Assembly (NCBI GenBank): GCA_022829145.1
Contig: CM040741.1
Coordinates: 52,174,180-52,238,179 of the forward strand
DNA: 64,000 nt
Source: Albula goreensis
Lineage: Eukaryota > Chordata > Actinopteri > Albuliformes > Albulidae
Reading direction: 5' to 3'
The notes beneath the pieces are model-generated. The model saw only the letters and a list, made by a program, of their open reading frames with translations. It had not been told where the DNA came from and searched no databases. The translations under genes were made by a program, and so were the position numbers. This document shows positions 1-12,330 of the stretch, one piece after another. Each line of letters begins with the position of its first letter. Position 1 is the first letter of the stretch.

Positions 1-604
1 TGAATGGGGATTTCTCAGCACCGACATAAAAAACCCGCCGCTGGTCCTTCTACATCACATAATATTCAATGTTAAATCAAGCCTGATAGAGTGCATTTTG
101 TCTATATTGTGTGCATATACACTATGTTAAAGTTGAATTAACACTAAACAATTTGCTGTGTGGGGAAGCTATGGAGCATCATATTATGAAGAACTGTAGT
201 ATCAGTTTTGATAATGGACATGCTGTAAGGCTAGGCTAAAAGATAACTGCTTATTCAGGCATGTGTGTATGTGAGGATGCTGTTGGAACGGTGAGCATCC
301 CTCCTTTCATGGCTGCAGATGTGGTAATGAAAGGAGACATGACTCAGGGCCTCATCACAGGGACTTGGTGAGCCACGGGTCACATTGATCCGTTGAACAT
401 GTGCAGCAGGGAGAACTCAAGGCTGCTTGTGGAATACAGCACAGCACGTGCCAAGCATACTCCCTTTGGCTCAGGGCACCGGCAGCTCAAGGCATTCTGA
501 GAAATATCCACTGAAGCATCTGGCTTCCCACCACAGAGCAGTTTTAACATTAAGAGCAGCTTTAACATTAAGAAGAAAGGGAAAAGAAATCAGACTTAAC
601 ATAC
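1..604. other. No gene seen; unique sequence
   Basis: No exon with credible splice sites or family similarity was seen. The part around 241-360 is less AT-rich and holds an AP-1/Maf-like TGACTCAG near 342, so a regulatory role is possible but unsupported. Confidence 0.5.
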
Positions 605-606
605 GT

Positions 607-685
<79 letters not shown>
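605..685. repeat. Compound microsatellite (GT)n then (TAGA)n
   Basis: A GT tract of about 46 bases with one C interruption (605-650) runs directly into about eight TAGA units (653-685). The TAGA part is the tail of the adjacent LINE 3' end, so the microsatellite probably grew from the retroposon tail. Confidence 0.95.
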
Positions 686-765
686 CACTTTATTAATCAT
701 TAATCCCAGAGGGAAATTCACATTACAGCAGTATCGCAAGACAGTGCAAATAATAAAAAAGAAAT
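683..765 (-). mobile_element. 3' end of a teleost non-LTR retrotransposon (LINE)
   Basis: On the minus strand this reads GAATTTCCCTCTGGGATTAA, then AATAAAG and an ATCT-type tail. This is the common 3' end of fish LINEs that insert 5'-truncated and end in short tandem repeats. Only about 80 bases of the 3' untranslated end are present and no reverse transcriptase sequence remains. The clade (Rex1/CR1/L2-like) cannot be fixed from so short a piece. Confidence 0.7.
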
Positions 766-786
766 TGTGTGTGTGTGTGTGTGTGT
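766..786. repeat. (GT)n microsatellite
   Basis: About ten uninterrupted GT units lie just beyond the LINE 3' end. Confidence 0.95.
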
Positions 787-1834
787 TTGGAGAATGATCA
801 TGAAAAATAGCAGTACTCCAGAATTGTTTCATAACCTCACATTTTCTGTACCTAAGTGGCCCTCTGGGCAACTGCATCAATTCGATGTGCAAATATGCAA
901 ATATTGTGATATATCTGCGTGGTGCGATACTAGCGTATCCATACAAACCATAACAGTCATTCTCATGAGCGCTTCAAAACTAAAGGGTTTCCCTACCCCC
1001 AGAAAAACAACTGCATGTCTTAATAGTCTCAGTAAGACACAATACTGGCATTATTGTGATGGAAAAACATGGCATTATGAAATTACTGAGCAGTTGATTT
1101 GATTTGTCCTGACTCATCTGTCCATACAGCATGCCTATTGCTCTCAGCTTTTTGCCATTTGAAGGGAATGTGTTATATTTACTGTAATTTCTATTATAAT
1201 ACATTTATTTGTTTAGTGGCTTTCCCTCTCATACACATAGCCAACCAACTATATTAGTCTTCCTTGAATGGGCACATAGTGTCTCCCACCCACACAAACT
1301 ATGAAGAAGCAAATGCAGGTACATTTAGGCAGCATTTATACAGCTGGCCTGAAGTGACTTTTTCCTTATATGTGATTTGTAATGTATATTTTCCTTTAGG
1401 TGTAAACAGCAAATAGTGACACGTAATCTGTTTTTCCAAATTTGATTTGGGCCACATTTGTTTGTCTGGTTCTTATGCAACTCCTGCAGATGCAACTTGT
1501 GTCTGACAGAATAAACCTCAAGTGTTTTTTTACATGACACATCATAGACTTGCATCATCACTCAATGCTAAAATGATACCAATCAAGGAAGGTCGGAACA
1601 CAAAACTAAAATCTAGTCCCTTTTCAAGTATGGTGTGAACAGCCTCTCAAAAAGCCCAGATTTGAAAAAGAAATTGGATTTGAGAGTTAAAGATGATCAT
1701 TACCACAGAGAGTGTTTCTGTCCCAGCCTACATGTCAGGACCTGGATATCCCACACTTACTTTAAATAAGTGTTTCACTTGAGTTTCACCTTACCCTTTC
1801 ATGGCATCTTCATGAATGAGCAAGAATCATTTTT
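787..1834. other. No gene seen
   Basis: AT-rich sequence without recognisable coding or repeat content. The open frames here are short and carry no family signature. Confidence 0.5.
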
Positions 1835-2881
1835 GGTTTGCCAGTTGTTCAAAAAGTTGTATCTGGATCTGAATGGTCTGGATTTTGAAATCCCATGTTT
1901 CGCCACCCAAAATCAGATAATCCATTTTTGTGCTGGTTTTTCAAAGCAACATTGGATAACTCTGATTCAGATACAAACTTTTCAAGATTACCAAATCTGG
2001 ATTAACAGTGCTCTAAAAGGGATTACATTTCACAATGTAGGCGGCTAGCTATGTAAAGAACAGCAGGTAGAGTAGCTAGCGTGGGGTCACTTTAAGTGTT
2101 TTAATTTGAAGAGACAGAAAGCAACACAATAAAACAATACAAACAGCCCCTTCCATTTTCAATTTCTTTTAAACAGTCAGACCCCTCATTTGTCCTGCAC
2201 AACATTGCTACCAGGTGCAATGTCCCTCTCTGTGATGACGTTTTTGATGCACCTTGAGTCTGCTAAAGACCCAGACCAACCTATGGCTTTCCCTTAGAAT
2301 GAGGGACTGACTGGAAGTGCATTAAGGGACGCAATTGTTAGAAACTACTTTTGACGGGTTCATCTTTGATGATTGTGTCATTGTAATTAATATACAGTGC
2401 TAAATGACCATTAAAATTAAATACATTATTTAATCTTGACAACTGTTTGGGGGATTATTTTATGGGGACAAAATCCTTCTTTTTTCTTTTTTTTTACTGT
2501 ACTGAAAGGCTGAATATGTAGCCTAATATCTACTTTATCTACTGTATTACTGTATAACGGTTAAATGCATGCTACATAACACAAATGTTGTATTATTTGA
2601 CCAGTTTTATTACATTTTGTTCCTGGAATCCACCCAGAATCCACCCTCCTCCTGGGATTGGGATGATCCTGGTTTTCTGGATCAATGGTATCCCAATCCT
2701 ACCAAAAAGTTTTGAACAACACATACTGAAGGTCTGATCCAGATCAAAAGCAAGACTGGATTACGTGATCTAACCCAATTCCAGAATCCTTTTTTTTTCT
2801 TTTGAACAACCTATTTTCAAGATTTGATCCAATATGATAACCAAAATCCAATCAGATTATTTTTGAATGACTGGGCCCTGA
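1835..2881. mobile_element. Degraded non-autonomous DNA transposon, about 1.05 kb
   Basis: The right end, read on the minus strand, starts CAGGGCCCAGTCATTCAAAA. The left end at 1841 reads CCAGTTGTTCAAAAAGTTG. The two ends form an imperfect terminal inverted repeat (CCAGT, two differing bases, then TTCAAAAA). Subterminal segments rich in GATCC/GGATT and TTGTTCAAAA recur inverted at 1841-2020 and 2640-2880, for example TCTGGATC against GATCCAGA. No transposase frame is present, so the copy depends on another element or is a fossil. The outermost left bases have decayed and no target-site duplication is clear. A hAT-like origin is possible from the CAGGG start but not established. Confidence 0.6.
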
Positions 2882-3400
2882 ATGAAATGAATCTTGTGCC
2901 TGTTCACCTAGGCCGTACCCCAATTTATAATACACTTCCATTCATTACACAAAACATCCTGAAAAAATGTGCCTGTAGCACATGTATGAACCCCATCGAC
3001 CAATAAATCATATATGTCCTTTGTCTGTGTGTGAATATGATGCTGTACATGTATAACTGGTTTAAACAAACAAGAACTGATCCTAAAACTGTTCTGTTTC
3101 CAGAACACCTTGTTGAGGCTGCTATCTTCCCCCATTACTGTTCCTTTAATCTGAGCTTGTAACATATGCTATCTGCCAGTCCTGCCGTCTTGTCACTCCA
3201 GTGAAGAATCAGTTAGACTTGTTATCTAACTGAATTGTGCATTGGTGTGTCCTTTTGATTGTTGGTCGGACTCCTGAATCCCTACCTAAATATTCCATTA
3301 TGTCCTATAATTATGAATCAATGCCCATATACTATATACTATCCCTACATCGTGGTTAAACGTTAACAAAGACTATGAAGTCCTTCAATGCTTCCATGGG
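2882..3400. other. No gene seen
   Basis: Unique AT-rich sequence. A 60-codon and an antisense 85-codon open frame overlap here, with no domain signature or splice context. Confidence 0.5.
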
Positions 3401-3770
3401 GACATCTGGTGCACCTTCATAACCCTGAGATTTGATGCTTTTATTCAATGATACAAAAACAACATTCCCTTAAAAAGAGCCCTTGGCAGATCCTTATTAA
3501 TTGCTTTATCTAAAAAAATGAAATCAAGATCTGCAACATTCAGACCATCCTGATATATGGGCAAACATTCCTAAATCTTTTCAAGGGATGTTTCCCCCAA
3601 AATGTGTTACCCCATGCCAATTTTATCTCTTCTATGCTGCCAGTTTCTCCTCCCTTGTCATATCGGGAACAGAAACTGATAAGCTAATCTCCAAGTTTAT
3701 ATGGAGGAGCTCATGTTGAGCTCTCCGCTTCACAAAACAGAAAATTCTGAGGGAAAGAACTGAAAGATTC
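3400..3770 (+). mobile_element. Decayed L1-like LINE ORF2 fragment (pseudogene)
   Basis: Conceptual translation across about 3480-3760, allowing stops and frame changes, gives a pattern like the C-terminal part of L1-type ORF2 proteins. A stretch like P-K-x-x-x-P-x-x-F-Y-L-F-Y-A lies near 3595-3640, followed about 30 codons on by D-K-L-I-S-K-F-I-W at about 3680-3706. In L1 ORF2 the motif LIS-F-IW follows the reverse transcriptase domain, usually before a PRI motif, which is not preserved here. Stops occur in every frame, so this is a fossil. The call rests on motif order recognised by eye. Confidence 0.4.
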
Positions 3771-4985
3771 CTTTGTTTTTTATTATTTTCATTATTGTAC
3801 ACACTTGCCTAGATGCAGTCAACATATTTCTTTAACTTTGAAGAATATTTACATTTGTTTCAGATACAGTTTGGGATTTTCAGAATGGAATTTATTGGTA
3901 AATAAAATGTGATAAATGATAACAAATCTATCTAGTTATTTTGCTTAATTTGGGTAAAAATACTGAATAAAATCAAAATTTGTCATACTCTCATGTTGAA
4001 TCAAGTGGAAAAAGCAGTCTTAAGGGTTGACTAAAAGCTGTTTTCAAAATCAACTTCCAATTTTATAGGACTGTGTCAATTCTTAGATGTTTGCTGTGTT
4101 CATGCTTCCTAAAATTTCCTGTTTGGTTTTTATACCTTTAGATAATAATAAGCACAATTATACTCTCTGGTCTTTTGGATCCACATGCACAAAAACAAGC
4201 ATAGCTTGGGAAAACCCAAAGATGGCAACCCTTAAAACCAGGCCACTACATGGCACATTTTCCTTCCTTATTTTTGGAAGGAAACCTCTTGCTCTAGTTC
4301 TGAAATGATGACTCTGCAGGTAAATTCATAAAATATTGACGACACATGATGCAGGCTGAATAAGGTCAAATGACTGAAACAGTGTTTTTATTTTCTTATG
4401 AATTTGCTTCAACAATAATGAAAGAATAATGAATCTTTAGTTGCACCTCTTTCAGCTGTTTGCAATTTATATTAAGTACAGTTACGGCTTCCTGGTAACA
4501 GTATGGCTGAGCATGTCAGTCACATGAGAACATGGAGGGCATGTGGCTTGTCTGTTTTCTAAACAAAATCATTCACAAATAATGTGAATAGGCAGGTGGA
4601 GGTTTACTCTGCAAATTAGAACCCTTCCTTCCTGCCTGTATAAACTAATAGATACATTTGAAATAACTTCAAGGATACGGTCATTGTGGCCAATATATTT
4701 GGCTATATCTGTTTATTCTTTATTATTTTTTTAATTTGTCAATCATTCCTCGGCAGTAGATCTGAGGAGTATAGTCTGTCAGGCCACTTTGAACATTTAT
4801 ACTAAACGTGGAAAAGGAAAAAAAAAATCATTGAATCATTTGTTAACAATACTATTTTAATCAAGTGGAGTGAGACAGAGTCTTGATAGGGGGTTGGTTT
4901 TATGGAGATCCAGGGTAAATTGTCACCTGTTAATTAACACTCTGAGTGGTCTTTAATAAGAAGTGGGGTAATAATGACCTTAGAA
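3771..4985. other. No gene seen
   Basis: AT-rich sequence with several poly-A/poly-T runs and no convincing exon or repeat. The 73-codon frame at 4087-4308 has no recognisable features. Confidence 0.5.
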
Positions 4986-5255
4986 CCAGGACTGAAAAGT
5001 GAATGAGAAGCATAACAGCTCATTTGTCACTTTAGAGATTGCTGTTTTCCGACTGAGTGACCATTCTCCATCCACTGATGGAGTCGATGGAGCGTCGGCG
5101 GGAGCCTTCACAAAGTCTGGGGTCAGTGGCGTCGCGGGGAAAAGTAATTACCTCTCCACTGCTGGTGCTTCTTTTTTTCTGGATCCGATACCAGTCCCCA
5201 CTTCCCATCCGGACTGCCCTCTTATGTTTCTGAGGAGATTATGTAGAACTTAAAT
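4986..5255. promoter_or_regulatory. CpG-bearing block, possible conserved non-coding element
   Basis: This stretch is much richer in CpG (GTCGATGGAGCGTCGGCGGG near 5080, GTGGCGTCGCGG near 5128) than the surrounding AT-rich DNA. It is open for 84 codons from 4999 and rich in Ser/Gly/Ala, but has no known domain, and a coding exon is less likely than a regulatory element. Methylated fish DNA loses CpG quickly, so retention hints at constraint. No alignment was available. Confidence 0.3.
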
Positions 5256-6690
5256 ACACCAACCAGAACTGTTATCTGTGCTCTGCACAAGATTTTCAGA
5301 AGTAGGGGTAGGGGGTAAGTGTTGCATAAAGTGTAGAGAGCTGCAAAACTGCTCTTGTACCCTCAGCCATACTGTTGGTCCCATGTGCTGAAAATCTCTA
5401 AGAATAATGCAAAATTAAGGTTTTATTTTATCTGGCAGGAAATGTTAAAATAAATTTCAGCAGCTCTTAAAGAACAATCAAAGATCATACTTTTTCCAAA
5501 GGTTATGTGTAAAGGAAGTAACTTTAAACCAAGCCCATGGTTTGGTACATACCTCTTTGGTTTTGAAGTCATTGTTTAGTTTTTCAGAACGGTCGAAAAA
5601 CTAAATTTTAACATCCAATCAAATACAAAATCTGCTATTTGACATTTTTTTGGCTAGGTTAGGTGTAAAGACATGCACCATTTGTTACACCCCTTATTCC
5701 ATGCACCATTAGTTACATCCTTTACTCTGTTATAAATATATTATATGAATACATGTATTGACTTGCTGTCAGTCTGACATATTTGTTTAGAGCTCTGTGC
5801 TGTACAAGTTATTAGAATTATTCAAAGTTTTCCTGAATCCTTAAATCCTAAGTAAATCTGTGTAGCCATTATTACATCTTATCTATCTGAATGATCTTTC
5901 TTGCTCAGTGCCTTCTAAAGTTGGAGCACCGATAAAGGTAGCCCAGCTCATTTCCCCAATATTGGAACTCCTCTCCATTCTAAGTCATCAGACTTCAGTG
6001 GTTGTGAGTGAGAGAATTATTTCAAAATAAAAGTTCCATCAAACCAAGAGAATACAGATATGAAAGCAGTGAGCAACATGTCCTGGTTTAAAAAATGAGG
6101 TGCACACATTGGATGCACTGTGTGGATATACAAAACTCTACATATGCAAAAAAAAAAAAAAAAAAACACTTGAACTTTTGTGAGGGTTAAGGGCAAATAT
6201 TGACTAAATCAGGTTTCTAGTGTTTACATTATGCCAAAAACCATGTAATACCTCTAACCTAATCTCATCCTTAACCCTAACCTTGAACCTGCCCAAATGT
6301 CCATAGACAAAAATAATGAGAGCAATATGCAAATGATGCATGCAATTTAATCTTTTCATTCCACAATTTTAAATTGCTTGGTCATTTTCCTGGCAGGAAT
6401 CCTTATTAAATGTAATTGGCCATGCTTACATTCCATAACCTAATGCAGCTTCGTTGGGGTGAAGAAGCTTGCCTGAGGTTATAACCTACTGTACTCAAAA
6501 TGTGAACCTTATTTCAGTGCCATGATGGCTCTGCTGTGATCCATCTGCAGAAGAGTTCTAATGCTTTATTTAATATCAATCTTTTTTAAATATAATGTTT
6601 CTCATTTACATTATGCTTTTGACAAGATCTCCTGTATACCATGGTGCTTTGGGGGCTCTGGCACCACAATCACTTCTGAGAGTTTGCTGA
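5256..6690. other. No gene seen; contains a poly-A tract
   Basis: Mostly AT-rich. A run of 19 A lies at 6148-6166. Near 6263-6290 there is CTTAACCCTAACCTTGAACC, a short telomere-like phrase common in fish intergenic repeats, with no longer array. Confidence 0.5.
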
Positions 6691-6715
6691 GGGGGCGGTG
6701 GGGGGGGGGGGGGGG
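6691..6715. repeat. Poly-G tract
   Basis: A G-rich run (five G, CGGT, then 16 G) interrupts otherwise AT-rich sequence. It can form a G-quadruplex on the plus strand and is likely to be length-variable or mis-assembled. Confidence 0.9.
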
Positions 6716-7539
6716 TTGCTTGAGTCCAAGTGTGATTACCAGCCCCTGCTCCCTGCACTGACACGGACAGCTCTGGGCGATCCCATTATGGGGATACCTT
6801 CACCTACTCCAGGAGGTCTATCTCCTATTACAGCTGCTCCAGAAACTCAAGTGGTTTATTTTTGCTGTCCTGAGTTACCTCCGAGCAAAAGGGCACACTT
6901 TACAGCATTGTGTCCTTTGGCTATGATGCTCACTGAATTTACCAGCATTTGGAGAAAGTGAATATATTGTGTATTCTCAAGGTTACACATGTCTGCCATA
7001 TAAATGATTGGTTGACTTGTTTAGATACATGTCATCGCTTTGAGTTTTATTAAGGGCTGTGCGTCTAATTTGACTTCAGGGGAAAGGTTGAGTGATATTT
7101 AAAGTATACTATATCTGTAAGCCACCCTGCCTTGTTCAATGAGTGTGAACTCCATAAGTGGAAGTCCACTACCTTGCACATTTGTGCATGGAGTGAATCT
7201 AAGGAACATTGCAACATTGAATTTGTTAAGCGAAATTCACAATGCAACCAGTCAATTCAACACCCCTGCAGAATTAGCAAATAATCAGCACACTTGCATG
7301 GAGTGGTTTACACTTTGGAAGGAGACACAAGCAAAAATCCACTGGGTAACTCCATGGCCAGTTTCCAAAAACTGAAAAATACAGTTTTTTCCACTTTCCA
7401 TCATACAGCAGTCAGCAGCTACTTGTTTCAAAATGAACTGGCGTAGTCAGCAATATGAATGTAATGTTAGCCATTATTGTGTCAGACTAGCACACAAATT
7501 ATTCCAAAATTCTAGTGACTTTTGTCATTGCATTGGTAA
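6716..7539. other. No gene seen
   Basis: Overlapping open frames of 60-87 codons occur at 6698-6961 and 7065-7375. None has splice context or a recognisable domain. Confidence 0.5.
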
Positions 7540-7930
7540 GAAAGAGCCATAGCAGTTAAGAAGACTATTCACCTGAATTTGACATTCTCTCGTGTAATTA
7601 GTTTACAATTGTTGGGTTTTCAGGTGGCCACAAAGAAACAGTTTGTGCAGCACAAAAATGTAAATTAATTTACTGAAAGACTGGTTCAGAGTGAAAATCA
7701 ATCTTGCTGAGGTCATTTTTTCCATTTCTTCTCCACAATACACTTGGAGTAATTAAACACATAATGCACAGCTTTTCAAAATTTTACTTCACAATGAAAA
7801 CTATGTAATTAAGGATAGAGTACCTTTGTCTTTATTCTACTCTCTGATGCTTATTCCATTAAAATGTAATTAATACCCAATGAGGGTCAGCACCTCTCAT
7901 TACTGAGGGACAAAGAAGACCTCCAGAAAA
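7540..7930. promoter_or_regulatory. Homeodomain-site-rich block, possible conserved non-coding element
   Basis: Unique sequence carrying repeated TAATTA/ATTAAT-type cores (GTGTAATTAGTTT near 7594, GTAATTAAAC near 7750, AATGTAATTAATACC near 7863) among balanced-composition spacers. Such clusters are typical of vertebrate developmental enhancers. Conservation was not tested. Confidence 0.3.
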
Positions 7931-9259
7931 GGGAAAGAAATTCAATAGAAAACAAATTATACTGCTAAAATTCAGTCAGAAACTAATGTGTTACCAAGTG
8001 TTGCCGCACACAAACACAGACATACAATGTGTATATTCCTTTAAGTTCTTATATAACCCAAAAACACGCATGTGGCTGTGCACACATTTATGTTCTCACA
8101 AACACATAAACATTGACACATACACCAGATATAGATTTGGTGTGAAAGTGACATATTTTAGTGGTAATGTTAGTAATGTTGGTAGAATTTGAAAACACTA
8201 TTAAAATCCTGAATAATTAACATGATACAAATCCAAATGTAGAGTCATATGGAAAAGACATATTTTAAAATCATAATTAAACTGCAAGCATCCCTAATGC
8301 GCATGCAATATCTGCAGTACATTTTAAATATATTGGAATGATAATTGATTTATTCACAAAATACAAAAAAATTCTATATATAATTGTTTAATAATCTAGT
8401 TATTCATTCCAGGTCTGAAATGTACACATTTACATTAACATACACACATTTGCACGCAAAACACACACAGATAGACACACAAACATAGTTAGTTCCAAAC
8501 TGAAGATTATCTTTACCAGAACAAATGGTTGCTACTGGAAACTGTAGTTTGTCTTACAGCTACATTGTGTCCTAGCCTAACCTTATCTTGAGCTCTTATA
8601 TATTACAAATATAAACTATTCTGCAAGCTGTGATAACTGCATGTCTACAGGAATACTCACTGTCAGAAAAGTGTAAATGTACACATTTAGCAAAGTGCAC
8701 ACATTGAATGTATCTGTTGTCATACCTACTTGTTCAGTCCATGCAGTGCTCAGTTAATTAAGTCTAAATATCATTAATGGTGGGGATTTCATTATTTTCA
8801 TCTTCTTGCACTTATTTATTTTGTATATTACCATCTTATTTTCCAATTGGATTGTTTTAGAAGAACTTTTCCCCTTTACATTATATCCCAGACTGAGAAA
8901 AAAGTTATACTAAATTATTATTACACAGATGACCTGAGGGGGGCAGTATAGCTCCATACAGCTGTGCCAAAAAGATTTTCCTGCTTTTCCTGCACTTCTT
9001 ATACCTCATAAGGAAACTTACAGTGGAACAAGAAATAATCATAAGGACAGGACAAAAAAGAATTTTGCTGATGCAAAAAATATTCTGATGTGGGCCGACA
9101 TTAAAGCTGTGTCCTGGACAAAAACGATTGTAATTTCTGTAATTATGAAAGCCCTGACAAATCAATATTTTTCCACTAAGTTCAATATTTAAAAATGCAT
9201 TTTCTTATTTCAAGCTGGCAAAGCATCGATAAGCCAGTTACTCCATATTCGACTCTGTG

Positions 9260-9261
<2 letters not shown>
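7931..9261. other. No gene seen
   Basis: AT-rich, with short CA-rich segments (8450-8480) and no exon-like structure. The antisense 86-codon frame at 8905-9165 shows no known family feature. Confidence 0.5.
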
Positions 9262-9300
<39 letters not shown>

Positions 9301-9316
9301 AAGGGAGAGAGAGAGA
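9262..9316. repeat. (GT)n and (GA)n microsatellite
   Basis: About 18 GT units (9262-9297), a short spacer, then six GA units (9305-9316). Confidence 0.95.
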
Positions 9317-9940
9317 AGTGCATATTTGTTAGATATTGCAAAGTTCGCCCCAGGTGTAGCAATGTGCCGCTGCCCTCTTTAAAATAGAAAGTGTCCTGCT
9401 GTGTAGAAATCATTAAACAAATGGCTTTTTACCCCAGAACTGACTTTGAGAAAGAAAGTGGAAAGCAAAGGTATTCTCAAACCAGGACAAAGACACCCCC
9501 ACCCCCCAAATATTATTTGTCCTTCTGGAATGTAACAACTGTCCCTGGATTTGTGTCTCCAAACTCAGTCACAATCTGCTCATGAGGAGCATTTACCTAT
9601 ATTGTCTTTTGCCTTAGCTGTGTGTTTTCAAGTTCTGAATGGAGAGAATATATGACAAATTTTCAAGGTAAATCAAATTGAAGTACATTTTAAATTGTTT
9701 GGACTCAAAACTTCAGTTTGGTTAATTAAATAGGAAAGTTATTTTTTGTGTATATGCAGTTTTATTGTTGTTGTTGGCTTATGTGGCTTAAACTGTCAGT
9801 GTTTTATTATAGTCTCTTTTGTCCTCAACCACACACAAAGTGATAAATTTGTTATCTCTGGTGCATTTAACTTGATGGCATCCATTTTGACATGGCATTT
9901 AAGGAGTTTTCATTTGATTGAGTGTAACTAAATGCAAAGA
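9317..9940. other. No gene seen
   Basis: Open frames near 9391-9585 and 9746-9931 are short and lack splice or domain support. Confidence 0.5.
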
Positions 9941-10130
9941 ACATTTTGAAAAGCTCATCAAATATTCCTGCTCTGCATGTTCTCTCACATAAAGCTAATC
10001 AACTGTAAATGTGAGGAGAGCTAATGACTGCCAAGCCTATCGCATATGATGTTGTGATCTGGGTGGTAAGCACTGCCATGGTAACTGACTGCCAAGAAAT
10101 TGTGTATTAAATATGGTAAAAAGAAAGAGG
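9941..10130. promoter_or_regulatory. Possible conserved non-coding element with RFX-like half site
   Basis: Unique, balanced sequence with TGCCATGGTAACTGA near 10075 (RFX X-box-like), an ATCGCATATGAT E-box phrase near 10041, and the phrase GACTGCCAAG repeated at 10027 and 10088. Regulatory function is inferred from motif content only. Confidence 0.3.
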
Positions 10131-10950
10131 TGTACCGCAGTATCTAACCTGATATCACTTGCAGCAGATTATGAACACATGTAGGCTGGTATTTTTAAAA
10201 ACAGTGCTACACATTTTTGTTTGCTTCTGTTAATACAACAAAAAAACAGCCAATTAAAAATGAAAAATGAAACAATAATTAAATGTATTTATTTATTTCA
10301 GTATAATAAAGTATTATATAATTCACTCGAATCAGTTTAATTTCATGTTAATTTTAAAGTGTTTATTTTGGGATTATTTTTTGCATTAATTGGGGGGTCA
10401 TTAGCATATTCATGCTTTAGTGCTTTAACAATCAAAAGCCACTTACAGTGATGTACACAGAGACATATAAATGTTCCCCCTGCTTGTCAGAGCAAATTTG
10501 TGACTTGTTTCATCTGTAAAACATCAGTGTATGCTAGCAATGGTGAGAATGGCAGAATGAACACAACAACATTTATTTATTTATGTATTTCAAAGGGTTT
10601 ACCCTGGCAGCAGATATCTTGTGCTGTCAACAGAAGTCAGCATTAGCGGGTTGGCAACATTAGCACTAATAGACTAGAGAGGCTTTTAAGTAGAAGCAAA
10701 TGGCACCACACTTTCCTGCCCTGAAATCATGACTCCTTTCAGTTGAACAACACTGTATAGAGTCTGTAACAGACACTGTAAAAGACATGGAGTACTGTAA
10801 AAGTGGAAAACATGAAGACATACACAGTTCCTATGTCACTGGAATGAAGGTGATAAAGCAGGCACACATTTCATAATTACATTTCAAAGAAATGGCCCAA
10901 CAGATAACAGCTTTGAAAACATTTGTATTAACAGCACTGCAACATGCCAT
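10131..10950. other. No gene seen
   Basis: AT-rich DNA with TTTA runs near 10286 and 10572. No coding or retroposon signature. Confidence 0.5.
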
Positions 10951-11015
10951 CTATCTGTGTAAGTGAGCATAGTTTAATTACTGCATAGTTTAACTATGGT
11001 CACTTACACAGATGG
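10951..11015 (+). ncRNA. Pre-miRNA-like hairpin (candidate)
   Basis: Bases 10953-10974 pair with 10992-11013 in 21 Watson-Crick pairs and one internal G/G mismatch, with two more pairs outside (one G-U). A loop of about 17 bases separates the arms. Length and shape match an animal microRNA precursor, but no known mature microRNA was recognised and a relic of a small inverted-repeat transposon is equally possible. Either strand could be transcribed. Confidence 0.3.
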
Positions 11016-12100
11016 TTGCATTTTTTGGGGGGAGGGTGGGGAGTACACCATGCAAAATGAAGACAGAGAGAAATACCTGGTGGCAAGGTGTCCTGCTAAG
11101 GCTCAGGTACTACTTACTCTGCTGACATGCTCAATAGTCTGGATTGAATTTGTGCTCGGGAGTACCTTGGAGCAGCATGAGAAATGACTGTTTTTTACCT
11201 GCTTAGGAAGTGGGCTTGATTCATGTAAGGGACTGTGAACAGGAGTTCAAAAACACGTGAATACATGTCGTCAACAGAATGTGCATTCATCCCCAGAGCT
11301 TCAATAACAGTTTGAATTATTCAGTTTGCTGGGGGAACTAAGTCTTTAACTCAGGAAACAAACTGTAGGTTTTTGTTGCAATGTGGCCAGTAAGACTGGT
11401 TCAAAATGTGCTGCTGACCTGTCCCCCTTACTGCTGTGGTGTGAACATCTGCTTGTACAGACATTTTTTCTTAAATTGGGGAACCCTTTTTATTCATTTT
11501 CAGTTTTATTTATTTTTAACAGTGCTCTGCAGTTTTAATAGAATTGTACAGCAAGCTGTAGGAAATCTCCAAGTTGCATGGTGGTTTCCGTGTTTTCTGA
11601 AATTGGTCAATGCATTTTAAATGCAGTCACTGATTAGGACAGTTCACTTAATGGCATGTGAATGTTGACTGCACTCTGAAAGCCAGCTATTGTCCAATCA
11701 TGAATCAAGAGCCAACCATGTACTTATATGTTTACTCCTTATTATAAACCACTCACAAGAAACATTTTACCAGTCCGTCAACCAATCAGATTGATTATCT
11801 GCTCCTTAAATTAAAAAACAAATTATGACACAATTTGCATAAAATAACTTTCGGGACCAAACCTTGCCACTACGGACAAACAGCGGTCAAAGTCAAAATA
11901 TGTAGATTAAATATACATATTGTACTTCGCGTTTTCATTTAGATTCAGAGGTCAAGTGCTGTGATGGAACAAAGTAATATGATTATGAGGGAACAGCATG
12001 CTCTGGGTTCAATCAGGATTTGTCCTGTTAAACTTGTAAAACTGTGTCACTGAATAAAACACAAAAACTCACACATATTTGTAAGCAGGAACACGTTTGA
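11016..12100. other. No gene seen; one short G-rich run
   Basis: A G-run cluster at 11027-11041 (GGGGGGAGGGTGGGG) stands out. The 79-codon frame at 11381-11620 has no recognisable domain. Confidence 0.5.
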
Positions 12101-12330
12101 ATTTAGGTCTGTGTCTCCTTTGAAGCTGCAGGGCTTGCTTATACATTTGCTACACGTGTATCATCGTGGTACCCTGTTCCGCTTCTTTGTTCTCCCAGAG
12201 CAGAGTTTGGTGAAAGGTGCTAATGCAACATATGCATGCCCCACGGCTTTTGCAATTCTTCAGGTTCAAACAGTTCAGTTCAATCAAACGTGCCGCAATT
12301 TGTTGGCAAAACCTTGACTAAAGCGGGTAC
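12101..12330. promoter_or_regulatory. CpG-bearing block, possible conserved non-coding element
   Basis: Several CpGs are kept (TACACGTGTATCATCGTGG near 12150, TTCCGC near 12177, ATGCCCCACGG near 12236, AACGTGCCGCAA near 12289) in AT-rich surroundings. A 68-codon frame spans it but shows no domain. Either an ancient regulatory element or an unrecognised exon. Confidence 0.25.

Noticed and set aside
6263-6290. Telomere-like CTTAACCCTAACC
   Set aside because: Only about two imperfect units and no array, so it does not indicate an interstitial telomere.
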